DNA of 64,000 nt from Neobacillus sp. SuZ13. Lineage in GTDB: Bacteria > Bacillota > Bacilli > Bacillales > Cytobacillaceae. The notes beneath the pieces were generated by a model. It was not told the origin of the DNA and did not search any database. It saw only the letters and a program-made list of their open reading frames with translations. A program made the translations under genes and the position numbers. Numbering within the stretch: position 1 is the first letter of the stretch; every line of letters begins with the position of its first letter. The stretch is taken from the NCBI RefSeq assembly GCF_030123365.1, contig NZ_CP126107.1, positions 4,177,501 through 4,241,500 of the forward strand, given 5' to 3'. Below are positions 23,410 to 32,730 of this stretch, one piece after another.

Positions 23410-26211
23410 TCACAACCAGGACTGGATAATTTCAACTAATTCATCCATCTTTCCTCGATTAATAGGAACGGGGGGAACTGATTTCAAAAATGCCTTCCCA
23501 TATTTCGTGGTTACAATTCTTTTGTCAAATACCACAATGATACCACGATCACTTTCTGTTCGAATAAGTCTACCAAAACCTTGTTTAAATCGGAGAATTG
23601 CTTCTGGCAGGGAGTATTCAGAAAAGGAATTTCCCCCCCGTTTTTCGATTAACTGGCATTTCGCCTCTGTTAAAGGATCATCTGGCGGGCTAAACGGAAG
23701 CCTGACAATAACAAGGCATGATAAGTCCTCACCAGGTATATCTACGCCTTCCCAAAAACTGCTTGTCCCTAACAATAAGGCCTTATCATACCGTTGAAAG
23801 TTTCTGGTTAGCCTTGTTCTGCTTCCACTGGTTATCCCTTGTGCAATCATTGCGTAGTCATGTAAAAAACCACTTTCTTTGATTAATTCATAGGTTTTCT
23901 TTAGCATGTCATAGGCAGTAAATAGAAGCAGCATTCTTCCCTTAGTTGCCTCAGCTATTGTAATGATATGCTCCGTAATTGAAATCACATAATCATCCAA
24001 AGATACGGTATTAATTTCTGGTAAGTCCTCAGGAATTAATAGCTGTACCTGTTGATTATATGCAAATGGAGATGGGATATTTAATTGTACTGTAGACACA
24101 GGGTCTAAACCCATTTCCTTTATAAAATATTCAAATGATTTATTTACAGTTAACGTTGCCGAAGTAAATACTACCGCTTTTTTTAATTGAAAGAATTGTT
24201 CGTATAGTTTCCCCGCAACTGAAGTTGGCTGTACCATAAAGGTAGTTACATTTTGCGGTGAGCGTATATCTATTTCAATCCATTTTACATCATTCGTTAT
24301 TTTCAGAAAGGAATTGATTACTGTATCTCTAAGTTTTGTTAATTCGATTTGAAATGAAAGAATCTCCTCCAATTTGTTTTCTTCTATACGTGAAAAAGAA
24401 TTACTTTCATTTTTAATCCATTCAAGACGTTCACTGATTTCTGAATCAAGGTCCTTTAGTAAAAAGGCAAATCTCTCAGCACTGTGAACTAGTGCCTTTT
24501 TTTCTTTTGCTTCGTCATTGGGTGAAAAGCGAATTTTGGCACGATTAACTCCTTTTTTATTCGCCATCTTGGCTTTTGCAAAAAGAGCAATCAATTGAAA
24601 AAATTCATCCATTTCAAAAATAAGATCAGCCATAAGTTGATTGACCTTAGTTGAGGTGGTCCTGCTCTCATTTTTTGTTGATATAGAATCAATTAGCTTT
24701 TCCAATTCATAAAAGAGCTGTTTTTGTTCATATAGCCCAAATTGACCCAATAGGAGACGGGTAGATAAATAATCTAATGTATGTCCAAAAAACTGACTAG
24801 CAGCTTTTTCAAAATGATGCCCTTCATCAATAATGGCATAAGAAAATTCAGGCAAGATAGCGGCTTCACCTTTAATATCACTTAGTAATAAAGAATGATT
24901 TGTAATAATAAGGTCAGCAACTTCAGCCTTTCTTTTTGCTCTTAAATAAAAATCTCTTTCCTGCCATGCTTCGTCTTGTAAAAATATTGATGGTTCATTC
25001 TTTATTTTATTCCAAAAAATTTGCCCGCCACTTGAAAGGTTTAACTCGTCCCGATCACCGGTTTCTGTTTCGATCAACCAAACAAGAATTTGCATTTTTG
25101 TTAATCCAGTATCGTAATTATCGTTATCATCCGCTAGTGTCTGGTGAAACTTTTCTAAACTAAGATAATGATTTCTTCCCTTTAGCAATACTGTGTCTAA
25201 TGGAAAGGGCAAAAGTTTAGCCAAGAGCGGTATTTCATTTTTTAGAATCTGCTCTTGCAAATGGATAGTATGTGTACTTACAACGATAGGATGCCTATTT
25301 TTCCTAGAAAAGTAAGCACATGGCAGCAAATAGCCAAGTGATTTTCCTACACCTGTACCAGCCTCAATTACAGCATGATTTTCATTTTGAAAAGCCTGGT
25401 AGACTGTATCCATCATGGTAAATTGGCCAGTTCTCTTCTCGAAAGCTTCAAATGCCTGACTGACCAATTCGATTTTTTCTGCCTCAGATGCAGGAAAACG
25501 ATATTCTTTATCTTCAGCATGAAGCCTAATATGGTTGGGAATTCTTTTTAAAGCAAGTTCCTTAAATATCTCAATTGTCTCAGATAAGTTTTCTACAGTT
25601 TCTTCCTTAATAACAAGTAATTCATCAAGCAACTGTTGAAGGTCGCTTTTCAATCCCCCTGATAAATGCGCAAGCTGTTTTAATGTTGTGATTGGTAATG
25701 AAGTCAAACGTTCTATAAGAATAAGTAAAAGTTCAGCTGTTACCTGTGCATCACTATCTGCTTGATGGGGGCGATCATGATTCAATTTTTCTCTCTCAGC
25801 TAAATCAGATAGCTTATAACCATCTGCTGTCGGATAAAGGATTCTCGCCAATTCAACCGTATCTAGAACAGGACCGAAGAACCCTTCTTGGCCTGATTGG
25901 ATTAATTCTTCTTGAAGAAAGGACAAATCAAACAAAACATTATGTGCAACAAAATAAGCCCCGTCCAGTAATGTCATGACTTTTTCTGCAATTTCAGAAA
26001 AAAGTGGCGCATCTTTCACCATATCATCATTTAAACCAGTTAATTCTTCAATAAATATGGGGATGGATTTTTTGGGATTAATTAATGATGAAAACTTTTC
26101 TGTGATTTTCCCATTTTCAATGACCACAGCTGCAAATTGGATGATTTTATCACCTTTTTTTGGAATGTTTCCCGTTGTTTCCAAATCGATTACGACGAAT
26201 TTATTTCGCAT
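23410..26211 (-). CDS. dinG: ATP-dependent helicase/exonuclease DinG
   Basis: A 933-residue fusion of a DnaQ-like 3'-5' exonuclease domain (about 1-170, with VIDLETTG at residues 7-14, AHNVLFDLSFL and HQADSDAQVT) and an XPD/DinG-type helicase. The latter has Walker A AGTGVGKSLGYL near 283-294, a DEGH box in AIIDEGHHFEKA near 461, and LLGTSSFWEGVDIPG and GFGRLIR for motifs V/VI. The exonuclease fusion is normal for Firmicutes. There is no clear iron-sulfur cysteine quartet, also as in that group. Start ATG 26211. It probably acts at stalled forks or in repair. Confidence 0.95.
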   Translation of the reverse strand: MRNKFVVIDLETTGNIPKKGDKIIQFAAVVIENGKITEKFSSLINPKKSIPIFIEELTGLNDDMVKDAPLFSEIAEKVMTLLDGAYFVAHNVLFDLSFLQEELIQSGQEGFFGPVLDTVELARILYPTADGYKLSDLAEREKLNHDRPHQADSDAQVTAELLLILIERLTSLPITTLKQLAHLSGGLKSDLQQLLDELLVIKEETVENLSETIEIFKELALKRIPNHIRLHAEDKEYRFPASEAEKIELVSQAFEAFEKRTGQFTMMDTVYQAFQNENHAVIEAGTGVGKSLGYLLPCAYFSRKNRHPIVVSTHTIHLQEQILKNEIPLLAKLLPFPLDTVLLKGRNHYLSLEKFHQTLADDNDNYDTGLTKMQILVWLIETETGDRDELNLSSGGQIFWNKIKNEPSIFLQDEAWQERDFYLRAKRKAEVADLIITNHSLLLSDIKGEAAILPEFSYAIIDEGHHFEKAASQFFGHTLDYLSTRLLLGQFGLYEQKQLFYELEKLIDSISTKNESRTTSTKVNQLMADLIFEMDEFFQLIALFAKAKMANKKGVNRAKIRFSPNDEAKEKKALVHSAERFAFLLKDLDSEISERLEWIKNESNSFSRIEENKLEEILSFQIELTKLRDTVINSFLKITNDVKWIEIDIRSPQNVTTFMVQPTSVAGKLYEQFFQLKKAVVFTSATLTVNKSFEYFIKEMGLDPVSTVQLNIPSPFAYNQQVQLLIPEDLPEINTVSLDDYVISITEHIITIAEATKGRMLLLFTAYDMLKKTYELIKESGFLHDYAMIAQGITSGSRTRLTRNFQRYDKALLLGTSSFWEGVDIPGEDLSCLVIVRLPFSPPDDPLTEAKCQLIEKRGGNSFSEYSLPEAILRFKQGFGRLIRTESDRGIIVVFDKRIVTTKYGKAFLKSVPPVPINRGKMDELVEIIQSWL

Positions 26212-26357
26212 TTATTAACACCCCAAACCTTCGTTCATTAAAACGGTATCACATAATCTTTAAAAGAAAAAGTATACACTACTAGGAGCTCTAGATTCTA
26301 CCATAAACTTTACGATTATTTTTATTATGTATATTATATAAAACTCTAGGTAAAAAA

Positions 26358-26381
26358 GAAAAATCCCCTGAACGGGGATTA
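26358..26381 (-). terminator. Terminator of the pan operon
   Basis: On the minus strand AATCCCC and GGGGATT with a GTTCA loop are followed by TTTCTTTTTT. It overlaps the last codon region of panD. Confidence 0.8.
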
Positions 26382-26762
26382 CATGATCGTTAGTGCAGGT
26401 TCAGCATGGATAAGTTCTTTAATACGATTATCTTCATCCATGATCGCCACTTTTGGTTTATGTGCAGCTACTTTTTCTTCAGCAATTAGCGCATAAGAGA
26501 TAATAATGACGATATCACCTTTTTGAACAAGACGGGCGGCTGCACCATTTAAACAAATGACTCCGCTGCCTCTTTCACCAGGAATTATATAAGTCTCTAA
26601 GCGGGCACCGTTATTATTGTTAACTATTTGAACTTTTTCATTTGCAATCATTCCGACTGCATCTAATATGTCCTCATCGATTGTAATACTGCCTACATAA
26701 TTTAAATTTGCCTCAGTAACAGTGGCACGGTGAATCTTTCCGTTCATCATGTTGCGAAACAT
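26379..26762 (-). CDS. panD: Aspartate 1-decarboxylase
   Basis: Makes beta-alanine for pantothenate using a pyruvoyl group formed by self-cleavage. ATG 26762 (127 aa) has GGAGG eight bases upstream. The cleavage site Gly24-Ser25 is seen in NYVGSITID, with NNNNGARLETY and SGVICLNGAAARLVQKGD following. It is the last gene of panB-panC-panD, 30 bp after panC, and is followed by a terminator. Length is normal. Confidence 0.97.
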   Translation of the reverse strand: MFRNMMNGKIHRATVTEANLNYVGSITIDEDILDAVGMIANEKVQIVNNNNGARLETYIIPGERGSGVICLNGAAARLVQKGDIVIIISYALIAEEKVAAHKPKVAIMDEDNRIKELIHAEPALTIM

Positions 26763-26792
26763 ATCCTCTTCCTCCATTTCCACTTAGTCCTA

Positions 26793-27641
26793 TCAATCTA
26801 TTTTTGTAATGAAATTGTCTATTAAACGAACCTTTGTAAATTTTACAGCGAGCGCAATAATAATTGTACCCTCTAATTTTTCCAATGGTTTTAATTGCGG
26901 ATAAGAGTAGATTTGGACATAATCAATTACACCAGATGATTCTTTACCAATCTCTTCACGAATCAGATGAATTAATTTATTGGGATCTCTCTCACCTTCA
27001 TCTATAGCTGCAGCAGCTGCTTGAAGACTCTGATAAAGAACAGGTGCTTCTTTCCTTTCCTTCGGCAGGAGATTAACATTACGGGAACTCTTAGCCAGTC
27101 CATCATTTTCCCGGACAATATCTACTGCTACAAGATTTACAGGAATATTAAAATCTGAAATTAATCCTTCAATAACCGCAACTTGCTGGGCATCTTTTTT
27201 CCCAAAATAAGCACGTGTTGGCATAATAATGTTAAAGAACTTTGTAATGACTGTAGCAACCCCGTCAAAATGGCCAGGGCGTGAACTACCACATAAAACA
27301 TCTGTGCGCTCCTGTACGGTAACTCTAACTGAAAGGTCAGTAGGATACATTTCTTCTACACTTGGATAAAATATAAAATCGGCCATTTCACTTTCAGCCA
27401 AAGCACGGTCACGCTCAAAGTCACGTGGATATTCAGCATAATCCTCTTTCGGACCAAACTGTAAAGGATTCACAAATATGCTGAGGACGACGATATCATT
27501 TTCTTGTCTAGCTCTATTTAACAGCGTTAAATGTCCTTCATGCAGAAAACCCATCGTTGGAACAAAACCAATAGATTTTCCTTGGGACTTTTGTTTCAAA
27601 ATTAACTCCTGCATTTCTTTAATTGTGGTGATTACCCTCAT
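26793..27641 (-). CDS. panC: Pantothenate synthetase
   Basis: Joins pantoate and beta-alanine with ATP. 282 residues; the nucleotidyltransferase HxGH-type motif is PTMGFLHEGH (His34, His37), followed by VLSIFVNPLQFGP and the KMSKS-like AKSSRNVNL. The start ATG overlaps the panB stop by four bases, so translation is coupled. It is in the middle of the panBCD operon. Confidence 0.97.
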   Translation of the reverse strand: MRVITTIKEMQELILKQKSQGKSIGFVPTMGFLHEGHLTLLNRARQENDIVVLSIFVNPLQFGPKEDYAEYPRDFERDRALAESEMADFIFYPSVEEMYPTDLSVRVTVQERTDVLCGSSRPGHFDGVATVITKFFNIIMPTRAYFGKKDAQQVAVIEGLISDFNIPVNLVAVDIVRENDGLAKSSRNVNLLPKERKEAPVLYQSLQAAAAAIDEGERDPNKLIHLIREEIGKESSGVIDYVQIYSYPQLKPLEKLEGTIIIALAVKFTKVRLIDNFITKID

Positions 27642-28474
27642 TTTATACCTCCATAAAGCCCTTTCAGTTCCTGGTCCTTCATTGTGAATGAATGCTTATC
27701 TTCAGGAAACTGTTTGTTTTTAACATCTGCTGCATATGCTTGAATAGATTCGAGCATAAAAGGATTTACAGAATGGTATTGTTTCACGAACTTCGGAACA
27801 CGCTCAACACCATAACCAAGGATATCATGATATACAAGCACTTGACCGTCCACCTCTATCCCAGCACCAATACCAATTATAGGTATAGAAAGACTTTGTG
27901 TAATTTCTTCAGCCAATTGTTTTGGGACACATTCAAGTACGATAGCGAACGCTCCTGCTTCTTCACATTTCTTCGCATCATCTATTAATTTTCTGGCCGT
28001 CTCTGCATCTTTCCCTTGTACTTTATACCCGCCTAAAACCCCAACTGATTGTGGAGTTAACCCCAAATGAGCACACACTGGGATGCCTGCTTTCGTAAGA
28101 GCAGCTATTTTTTCTAATACATCATCTGCACCTTCGAGCTTTACTGCATGTGCGCCTGTTTCTTGAATGAGTCTGCCTGCATTCATAAGAGTATCCCGGA
28201 CAGATAAATGATAGGTTAAAAATGGCAGGTCCGCGAGAATAAATGTATCTTTAGCACCTCGTTTTACTGCTTTCGTATGATGGATCATGTCTTCAAGCGT
28301 CACCGGAATGGTTGAATCATACCCTAAGACAACCATACCAAGTGAATCTCCCACCAAAATAATGTCAACTCCACCTTCTTCTGCTTGTTTAGCAGAGGGG
28401 TAATCATACGCAGTTAACATGACAATTTTTTCGTTATTTTCCTTCATTTTCATAAAATCTGTTGCTTGTTTCAT
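27638..28474 (-). CDS. panB: 3-methyl-2-oxobutanoate hydroxymethyltransferase (ketopantoate synthase)
   Basis: First committed step of pantothenate synthesis; transfers a hydroxymethyl group from methylene-tetrahydrofolate to 2-ketoisovalerate. 278 residues with VMLTAYDYPSAKQAEEG, the Mg-binding ILVGDSLGMVVLGYDST and ADLPFLTYH, plus CAHLGLTPQSV. It is the first gene of the pan operon; a structured leader with a terminator lies upstream (28530-28676). Confidence 0.97.
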   Translation of the reverse strand: MKQATDFMKMKENNEKIVMLTAYDYPSAKQAEEGGVDIILVGDSLGMVVLGYDSTIPVTLEDMIHHTKAVKRGAKDTFILADLPFLTYHLSVRDTLMNAGRLIQETGAHAVKLEGADDVLEKIAALTKAGIPVCAHLGLTPQSVGVLGGYKVQGKDAETARKLIDDAKKCEEAGAFAIVLECVPKQLAEEITQSLSIPIIGIGAGIEVDGQVLVYHDILGYGVERVPKFVKQYHSVNPFMLESIQAYAADVKNKQFPEDKHSFTMKDQELKGLYGGIK

Positions 28475-28529
28475 CCATTTTTCCCTCCTTTTAGTTGGGA
28501 GAGGGGATTAGAAGATTTCGAAGAGCAAA

Positions 28530-28559
28530 TAAAAAGATCCTTCTGAAGGCAGAGGATCC
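28530..28559 (-). terminator. Intrinsic terminator ahead of panB
   Basis: On the minus strand GGATCCTCTG and CAGAAGGATC form an imperfect stem followed by TTTTTATTT. It lies between the bulged-A hairpins and the panB ribosome site, so it can either end the birA transcript or act as an attenuator for panBCD. Confidence 0.72.
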
Positions 28560-28587
28560 CTATTACTCAATTACATGCTTCATCCCT

Positions 28588-28676
28588 CTGTCCCGGTCCG
28601 TTAAACGGATCTAGGCAGAAACCTTTTTAAATTGTTGTTTAATACATAAAGGTGCAGTTCACCATGGATACTGCCC
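28588..28676 (-). promoter_or_regulatory. Candidate pan RNA motif: two tandem bulged-A hairpins in the panB leader
   Basis: On the minus strand hairpin 1 (28676-28651) starts GGGCAGTATCC and ends GAACTGCACC. The 3' arm has a bulged A between CTGC and CC, and the 5' arm has a bulged A after GCAGT. Hairpin 2 (28618-28588) starts CTGCCTAGATCCG and ends CGGACCGGGACAG, with bulged A residues at matching places on each arm and one internal mismatch. Two tandem stem-loops with two bulged adenosines each, upstream of panB, is the description I recall of the pan motif RNA reported in Bacillus and other phyla. The ligand, if any, is unknown. Confidence 0.68.
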
Positions 28677-28717
28677 ATTGGAATGAATTATAGCAAATTT
28701 CTCGAAAAGTTCAAGCC

Positions 28718-29695
28718 TTATAACTCAATATCCGCTGAATAAATTTGGTGAATGAAACCAGTCTGATCTTCTAGTTTCAACACTCCATCATCTGTGATTC
28801 CGAGTGCTTTACCTTCAATAGTCTTCGTTAATGTTCTCGCTTTAATGTACTTGCCGATACTGCTGGCATAGCCCTCCCATAAAAGCTTTATTGGTAAGAA
28901 GCCCTGCTCCAAATACATTGTATACAAATTTTCAAAATTCTTGAGGATACTTTTAATTAATTCCGCCCTCGAGACAGTTTCTTTTTGCTCAATAAAAAGG
29001 GAGGTGGCAATTTCTTGAATTTCTGCTGGGAAATCTTCTGTCTTTTGATTCACATTGATACCAATTCCAATAATAATCGAATGAATTCGATCGGCTTCAG
29101 CCTGTAGCTCAGTTAAAATTCCAGTGACTTTTTTTCCATTAATTAGAACATCATTAGGCCATTTGATATCTGGCATTAAGTCTGTCATTTCTTCAATGGC
29201 TTGAACAATTGCAACCGCTGCTAATAATGTTAATTGTGGCGCATTACTAAGGGGGATATTGGGACGCAGGATCATGCTCATCCAAATCCCTGTATATTTT
29301 GGAGAATGCCATTTACGGGCCATTCTGCCCCTGCCTGACAACTGCTCTTCGGCGATAATGACCGTTCCTTCTGGGGCATCTTCAGAAGCCATGCGATGGG
29401 CAATCTTCTGAGTAGACTCAACAGTCTCCTCATAATGGATATTTCTTCCCATGAAGTGAGTTGTAAGGCCAAGTCTTATTTCATCCGCTGTTATTTTTTC
29501 TGGGGTTTTCAGAATTCGATATCCCTTATTTCTAACTGCATCTAATTCAAATCCTTCTTTTCTTAGTTCCTCTATGTGCTTCCAAACTGCCGTTCTAGAG
29601 CAGCCAATGAGTTCAGCTAGATGTTGACCTGACAAAAAGGCATCTCCGGCATTTGTAAAGGCATCAAGTAATTCTTTTCTTATTTCTGATTGCAC
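28718..29695 (-). CDS. birA: Biotin operon repressor / biotin-protein ligase BirA
   Basis: Bifunctional: biotinylates carboxylases and, with biotinyl-AMP, represses biotin genes. The N-terminal helix-turn-helix is GCSRTAVWKHIEELRKEG and the ligase site is GRGRMARKWHSP, with KWPNDVLINGKKVTGIL as the second substrate segment and a C-terminal SH3-like cap. The GTG at 29695 is chosen (325 aa) because AAGGAG lies upstream in the cca end. A GTG at 29707 (329 aa) is possible but sits on that site. It overlaps cca by 16 bp, so the two are probably cotranscribed. Confidence 0.94.
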   Translation of the reverse strand: MQSEIRKELLDAFTNAGDAFLSGQHLAELIGCSRTAVWKHIEELRKEGFELDAVRNKGYRILKTPEKITADEIRLGLTTHFMGRNIHYEETVESTQKIAHRMASEDAPEGTVIIAEEQLSGRGRMARKWHSPKYTGIWMSMILRPNIPLSNAPQLTLLAAVAIVQAIEEMTDLMPDIKWPNDVLINGKKVTGILTELQAEADRIHSIIIGIGINVNQKTEDFPAEIQEIATSLFIEQKETVSRAELIKSILKNFENLYTMYLEQGFLPIKLLWEGYASSIGKYIKARTLTKTIEGKALGITDDGVLKLEDQTGFIHQIYSADIEL

Positions 29696-30879
29696 TTCAT
29701 TAGCCACTCCTTGATTTTTTCTTTGTTATTCTCTAGTTGGCAAGATAGGATACTGTTTTCAATATCTAATAGCGTTTCCTTTAGCCATGGTCCGCCTCTT
29801 TTATTGTACCAATCCATTAAGTCATTCCCTGATATATTTATTTCTGCCCGTTCTTTAATCGGAAGAGAATCATACAGGTTAACCCAATGTTTAATCGAGC
29901 GATAATCCTTTATTCGTTTAATCACAAGGTAGAGTCTTTCTGTTGAAAGAATCGTATCACGGCCCGCAGAATAGAGGTCATAAATAGACCATTCTTGTTC
30001 AAGTCTTTTATATAAGAAATGGACCGTTCGCCCAATCTCTCTTATTTCCTTAATTGCAAGCCGCCAGTCTTTTAGAAATGCCTCGATCTCTTTTTCTTTT
30101 AATTGTAAACAGAAAATTAATAATGACCACATTTCATTACTATTGAGAGTGTTGCTTTCAAAGCTAATCATTTTCTCTAACGCTTGCCGATTTCCTTTTA
30201 AACCAGGCAAATATAAATAGATGTTTGTATCAAGAAGGATATTTAGTGCGGTGGGTTTGTTTTTACCGATTAACAGTTTTTCAAACTCTGTTCTTTTTCT
30301 CTCTACAGCAATCTTATCAAGTAAGTGAACAAGACTGGCTAATGCGGTGACAGTTCCCGCTTCAATTTGAAATGAAAGTTGACTAACAAACCGTACCGCT
30401 CTCATCATTCTTAAAGCATCTTCTTGGAATCTGTCACTTGGACTTCCGACGGTTTGAATTATTTTATTCTGAATCGCTAAAAATCCGTTAAATGGATCAA
30501 TCAGTTTTCTATTCCTGTCCATTGCAATGGCATTCATTGTAAAATCCCTGCGCTGCAAGTCATCCTTTAGATTTCGAATAAACGTAACCTCTTTCGGTCT
30601 ACGATAATCTTCATAATCCGATTCTGTTCTAAAGGTAGTAATCTCATATGCCCCATTATTCACCAAGACTAGAACCGTTCCATGTTCTATTCCAATATCT
30701 ACTGTTTTCGGAAAAATTTTTTTCACTTCATCTGGTGTTGCACTTGTCGCAATATCCACGTCATTAATCATTCTTTTTAAAAGAAAATCTCTTACTGATC
30801 CGCCAACAAAATAGGCCTCATATCCGGCATCCTCTAGCTTTTTTATGACAGGAATTGCAGTTTGGAATGGGTCTGTCAT
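29680..30879 (-). CDS. cca: CCA-adding tRNA nucleotidyltransferase
   Basis: Adds or repairs the 3' CCA of tRNAs. ATG 30879 (399 aa) has AAGGTG six bases upstream; a GTG at 30888 is on the ribosome site. Class II polymerase-beta head: YFVGGSVRDFLL (Gly26-Gly27) and catalytic DVD at residues 40-42. Then come the ribose/base-recognition RRDFTMNAIAMD, the LIDPFNG motif and EDALRMMRAVRF, with helical neck and tail. Position between bshA and birA is standard. Confidence 0.96.
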   Translation of the reverse strand: MTDPFQTAIPVIKKLEDAGYEAYFVGGSVRDFLLKRMINDVDIATSATPDEVKKIFPKTVDIGIEHGTVLVLVNNGAYEITTFRTESDYEDYRRPKEVTFIRNLKDDLQRRDFTMNAIAMDRNRKLIDPFNGFLAIQNKIIQTVGSPSDRFQEDALRMMRAVRFVSQLSFQIEAGTVTALASLVHLLDKIAVERKRTEFEKLLIGKNKPTALNILLDTNIYLYLPGLKGNRQALEKMISFESNTLNSNEMWSLLIFCLQLKEKEIEAFLKDWRLAIKEIREIGRTVHFLYKRLEQEWSIYDLYSAGRDTILSTERLYLVIKRIKDYRSIKHWVNLYDSLPIKERAEINISGNDLMDWYNKRGGPWLKETLLDIENSILSCQLENNKEKIKEWLMKCNQK

Positions 30880-30889
30880 TTCCTTCACC

Positions 30890-32017
30890 TTAATTCAGTA
30901 AATTAAAATATATTTGCTCATATTGTTCAACGATCTTGTCCGCTTTAAATGTTGTTTTTGCTGTGTAAATGGATTGTTTAGAAAATTGCTGATGAAGCTC
31001 GGCATCATTTAAAACAGCCATTGCTCGACTGGAAATATCCTCTATGTCTCCTACTTCACAAATAAATCCATTGACACCATGATTAATAACCTCTGGTACA
31101 CCGCCAACATTTGTCCCAATACAAGGGACACCACACGCCATCGCCTCTAAGGCAACAAGTCCAAAGCTTTCTTTTTCAGATAATAACAACATTAAATCAC
31201 TAATAGAGTACAATTCCTCTAAACTCTCTTGTTTACCAAGAAAAATGACTTGATCTTCTAAGCCCAGGTCTCTGACCAACTTACAAACGATGGTCATTTC
31301 GGGACCATCACCGACCAACAGTAATTTTGCAGGCATTGCTGATGCAATCTTTGCAAAAGATTTCACTACATCTTTCACTCGTTTTACGGGACGGAAATTG
31401 GAAACATGAATGATCACTTTCTCCTCTTCCCTTATCTCAAAATCCGACTTCAAAGCGAGTGCATCCATTTTTTTATAGACTCGGTCATCAATAAAATTAT
31501 AGACAGTTTCGATTGTTTTATCAGGATTAATGAGATCATAAGTTTGATCCACAAGCGCTTTCGAAACAGCAGTTACCACATCAGATTTTTCTATTCCAAA
31601 TTTAATCGCATCTGTCAACGAAGGATCATACCCCAAGACAGTTATGTCAGTTCCGTGTAGGGTAGTGACGATTTTAAAATCTCGGTGACTCATTTGCTTG
31701 GCTAATATAGCACAAACCGCGTGAGGAATAGCATAGTGAACGTGAAGCAAATCTAATTTTTCCCGATTAGCTACTTCCGCCATTTTACTTGCTAAAGCAA
31801 TATCGTAAGGTGGGTACTGAAATAAGGAATATTGATTCACTTCAACTTGATGATAATAGATATTATGATAAATTTTGTTCAATCTAAAAGGGATGCTTGA
31901 TGAAATGAAATGAATTTCATGACCTTTTTCAGCAAGCATTTTTCCTAATTCCGTTGCTACCACACCCGACCCGCCTACTGTCGGATAGCAAGTAATTCCA
32001 ATTTTTAATTTCCTCAT
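30890..32017 (-). CDS. bshA: Bacillithiol synthase BshA (N-acetylglucosaminyl malate synthase)
   Basis: GT4 glycosyltransferase making GlcNAc-malate, the first step to bacillithiol. 375 residues: N-terminal GITCYPTVGGSGVVATELG, HVHYAIPHAVCAIL and TTLHGTDITVLG; C-terminal UDP-sugar part SNFRPVKRVKDVV, LLVGDGPE and SEKESFGLVALEAMACGVP (the EX7E region). It lies 2 bp downstream of bshB1 and 10 bp upstream of cca, which indicates one operon. Confidence 0.96.
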   Translation of the reverse strand: MRKLKIGITCYPTVGGSGVVATELGKMLAEKGHEIHFISSSIPFRLNKIYHNIYYHQVEVNQYSLFQYPPYDIALASKMAEVANREKLDLLHVHYAIPHAVCAILAKQMSHRDFKIVTTLHGTDITVLGYDPSLTDAIKFGIEKSDVVTAVSKALVDQTYDLINPDKTIETVYNFIDDRVYKKMDALALKSDFEIREEEKVIIHVSNFRPVKRVKDVVKSFAKIASAMPAKLLLVGDGPEMTIVCKLVRDLGLEDQVIFLGKQESLEELYSISDLMLLLSEKESFGLVALEAMACGVPCIGTNVGGVPEVINHGVNGFICEVGDIEDISSRAMAVLNDAELHQQFSKQSIYTAKTTFKADKIVEQYEQIYFNLLN

Positions 32018-32019
32018 GG

Positions 32020-32730
32020 TTATTCTCCTATCAAATCTCGATTCAAAAGAATAGGAACTTTCGTTTTGAACCCTTCAGCAAATGTAACACCAACGAGCTT
32101 GCCAAACATTCTTTCCCTTGCCTCTACTGTTTCAATATACCCATTTACGAGCGGGGTATTGTAGGTTTCTTCTGTTTGCTGGAATTGGCTCTTATACTCC
32201 CTTAATGCTTGGAGCTTTTTATCTATGTATTGAGAAATATCGATAACAAAATCTGGTTTATGAAAACCATTAATCATATAAAAATAAACTCTTTCTACTC
32301 GGTGGGCAGGTTCATTTCCTTCTGTTACATATTTTCGTATTCCAGCAGAAAAAACTGCCTCCTCCACTAAACTAGCACAATTTCCATGGTCTGGATGGCG
32401 GTCTTCAAAATAAGGTGCAAACACAATTTGAGGCTTAGTTTTTCTTATGACCCTTGCAATTTCTCTTATGTATTCTTCTTTAAGAAATAAACCCCTATCT
32501 GGAAAACCTAAGGAGGTTCTACATGAAACTTTTAACACTTCAGCTGCTTTCGCTGCCTCTAACTTTCTTAATTCTACGTTCCCATTTGAAGAGAGGTCGG
32601 CATCTGTTAGATCACAGATACCCACACGTTTTCCTTCAGATGTAAATTTTGCAATAGTCCCCGCCATGCCTATCTCGACATCGTCCGCATGGGCACCAAA
32701 TGCAAGGACTTCAAGGTGTTGATTAATCAT
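32020..32730 (-). CDS. bshB1: Bacillithiol biosynthesis deacetylase BshB1
   Basis: LmbE/PIG-L-type zinc deacetylase converting GlcNAc-malate to GlcN-malate. ATG 32730 (236 aa) has GGTGG close upstream and overlaps the mgsA stop by eight bases. The metal motif AFGAHADDVEIG and the second ligand set in EDRHPDHGNCA are intact. The deacetylase precedes bshA, so two of the three bacillithiol steps are here. bshC is not in the window. Confidence 0.95.
   Translation of the reverse strand: MINQHLEVLAFGAHADDVEIGMAGTIAKFTSEGKRVGICDLTDADLSSNGNVELRKLEAAKAAEVLKVSCRTSLGFPDRGLFLKEEYIREIARVIRKTKPQIVFAPYFEDRHPDHGNCASLVEEAVFSAGIRKYVTEGNEPAHRVERVYFYMINGFHKPDFVIDISQYIDKKLQALREYKSQFQQTEETYNTPLVNGYIETVEARERMFGKLVGVTFAEGFKTKVPILLNRDLIGE

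Noticed and set aside
23410..26211. dinG as a frameshifted or split gene
   Set aside because: One uninterrupted 933-residue frame covers both exonuclease and helicase domains; fusion is normal for Firmicutes.
28530..28700. T-box leader before panB
   Set aside because: No AGGGTGGTACCGCG-type antiterminator sequence is present; the tandem bulged-A hairpins fit the pan motif better.
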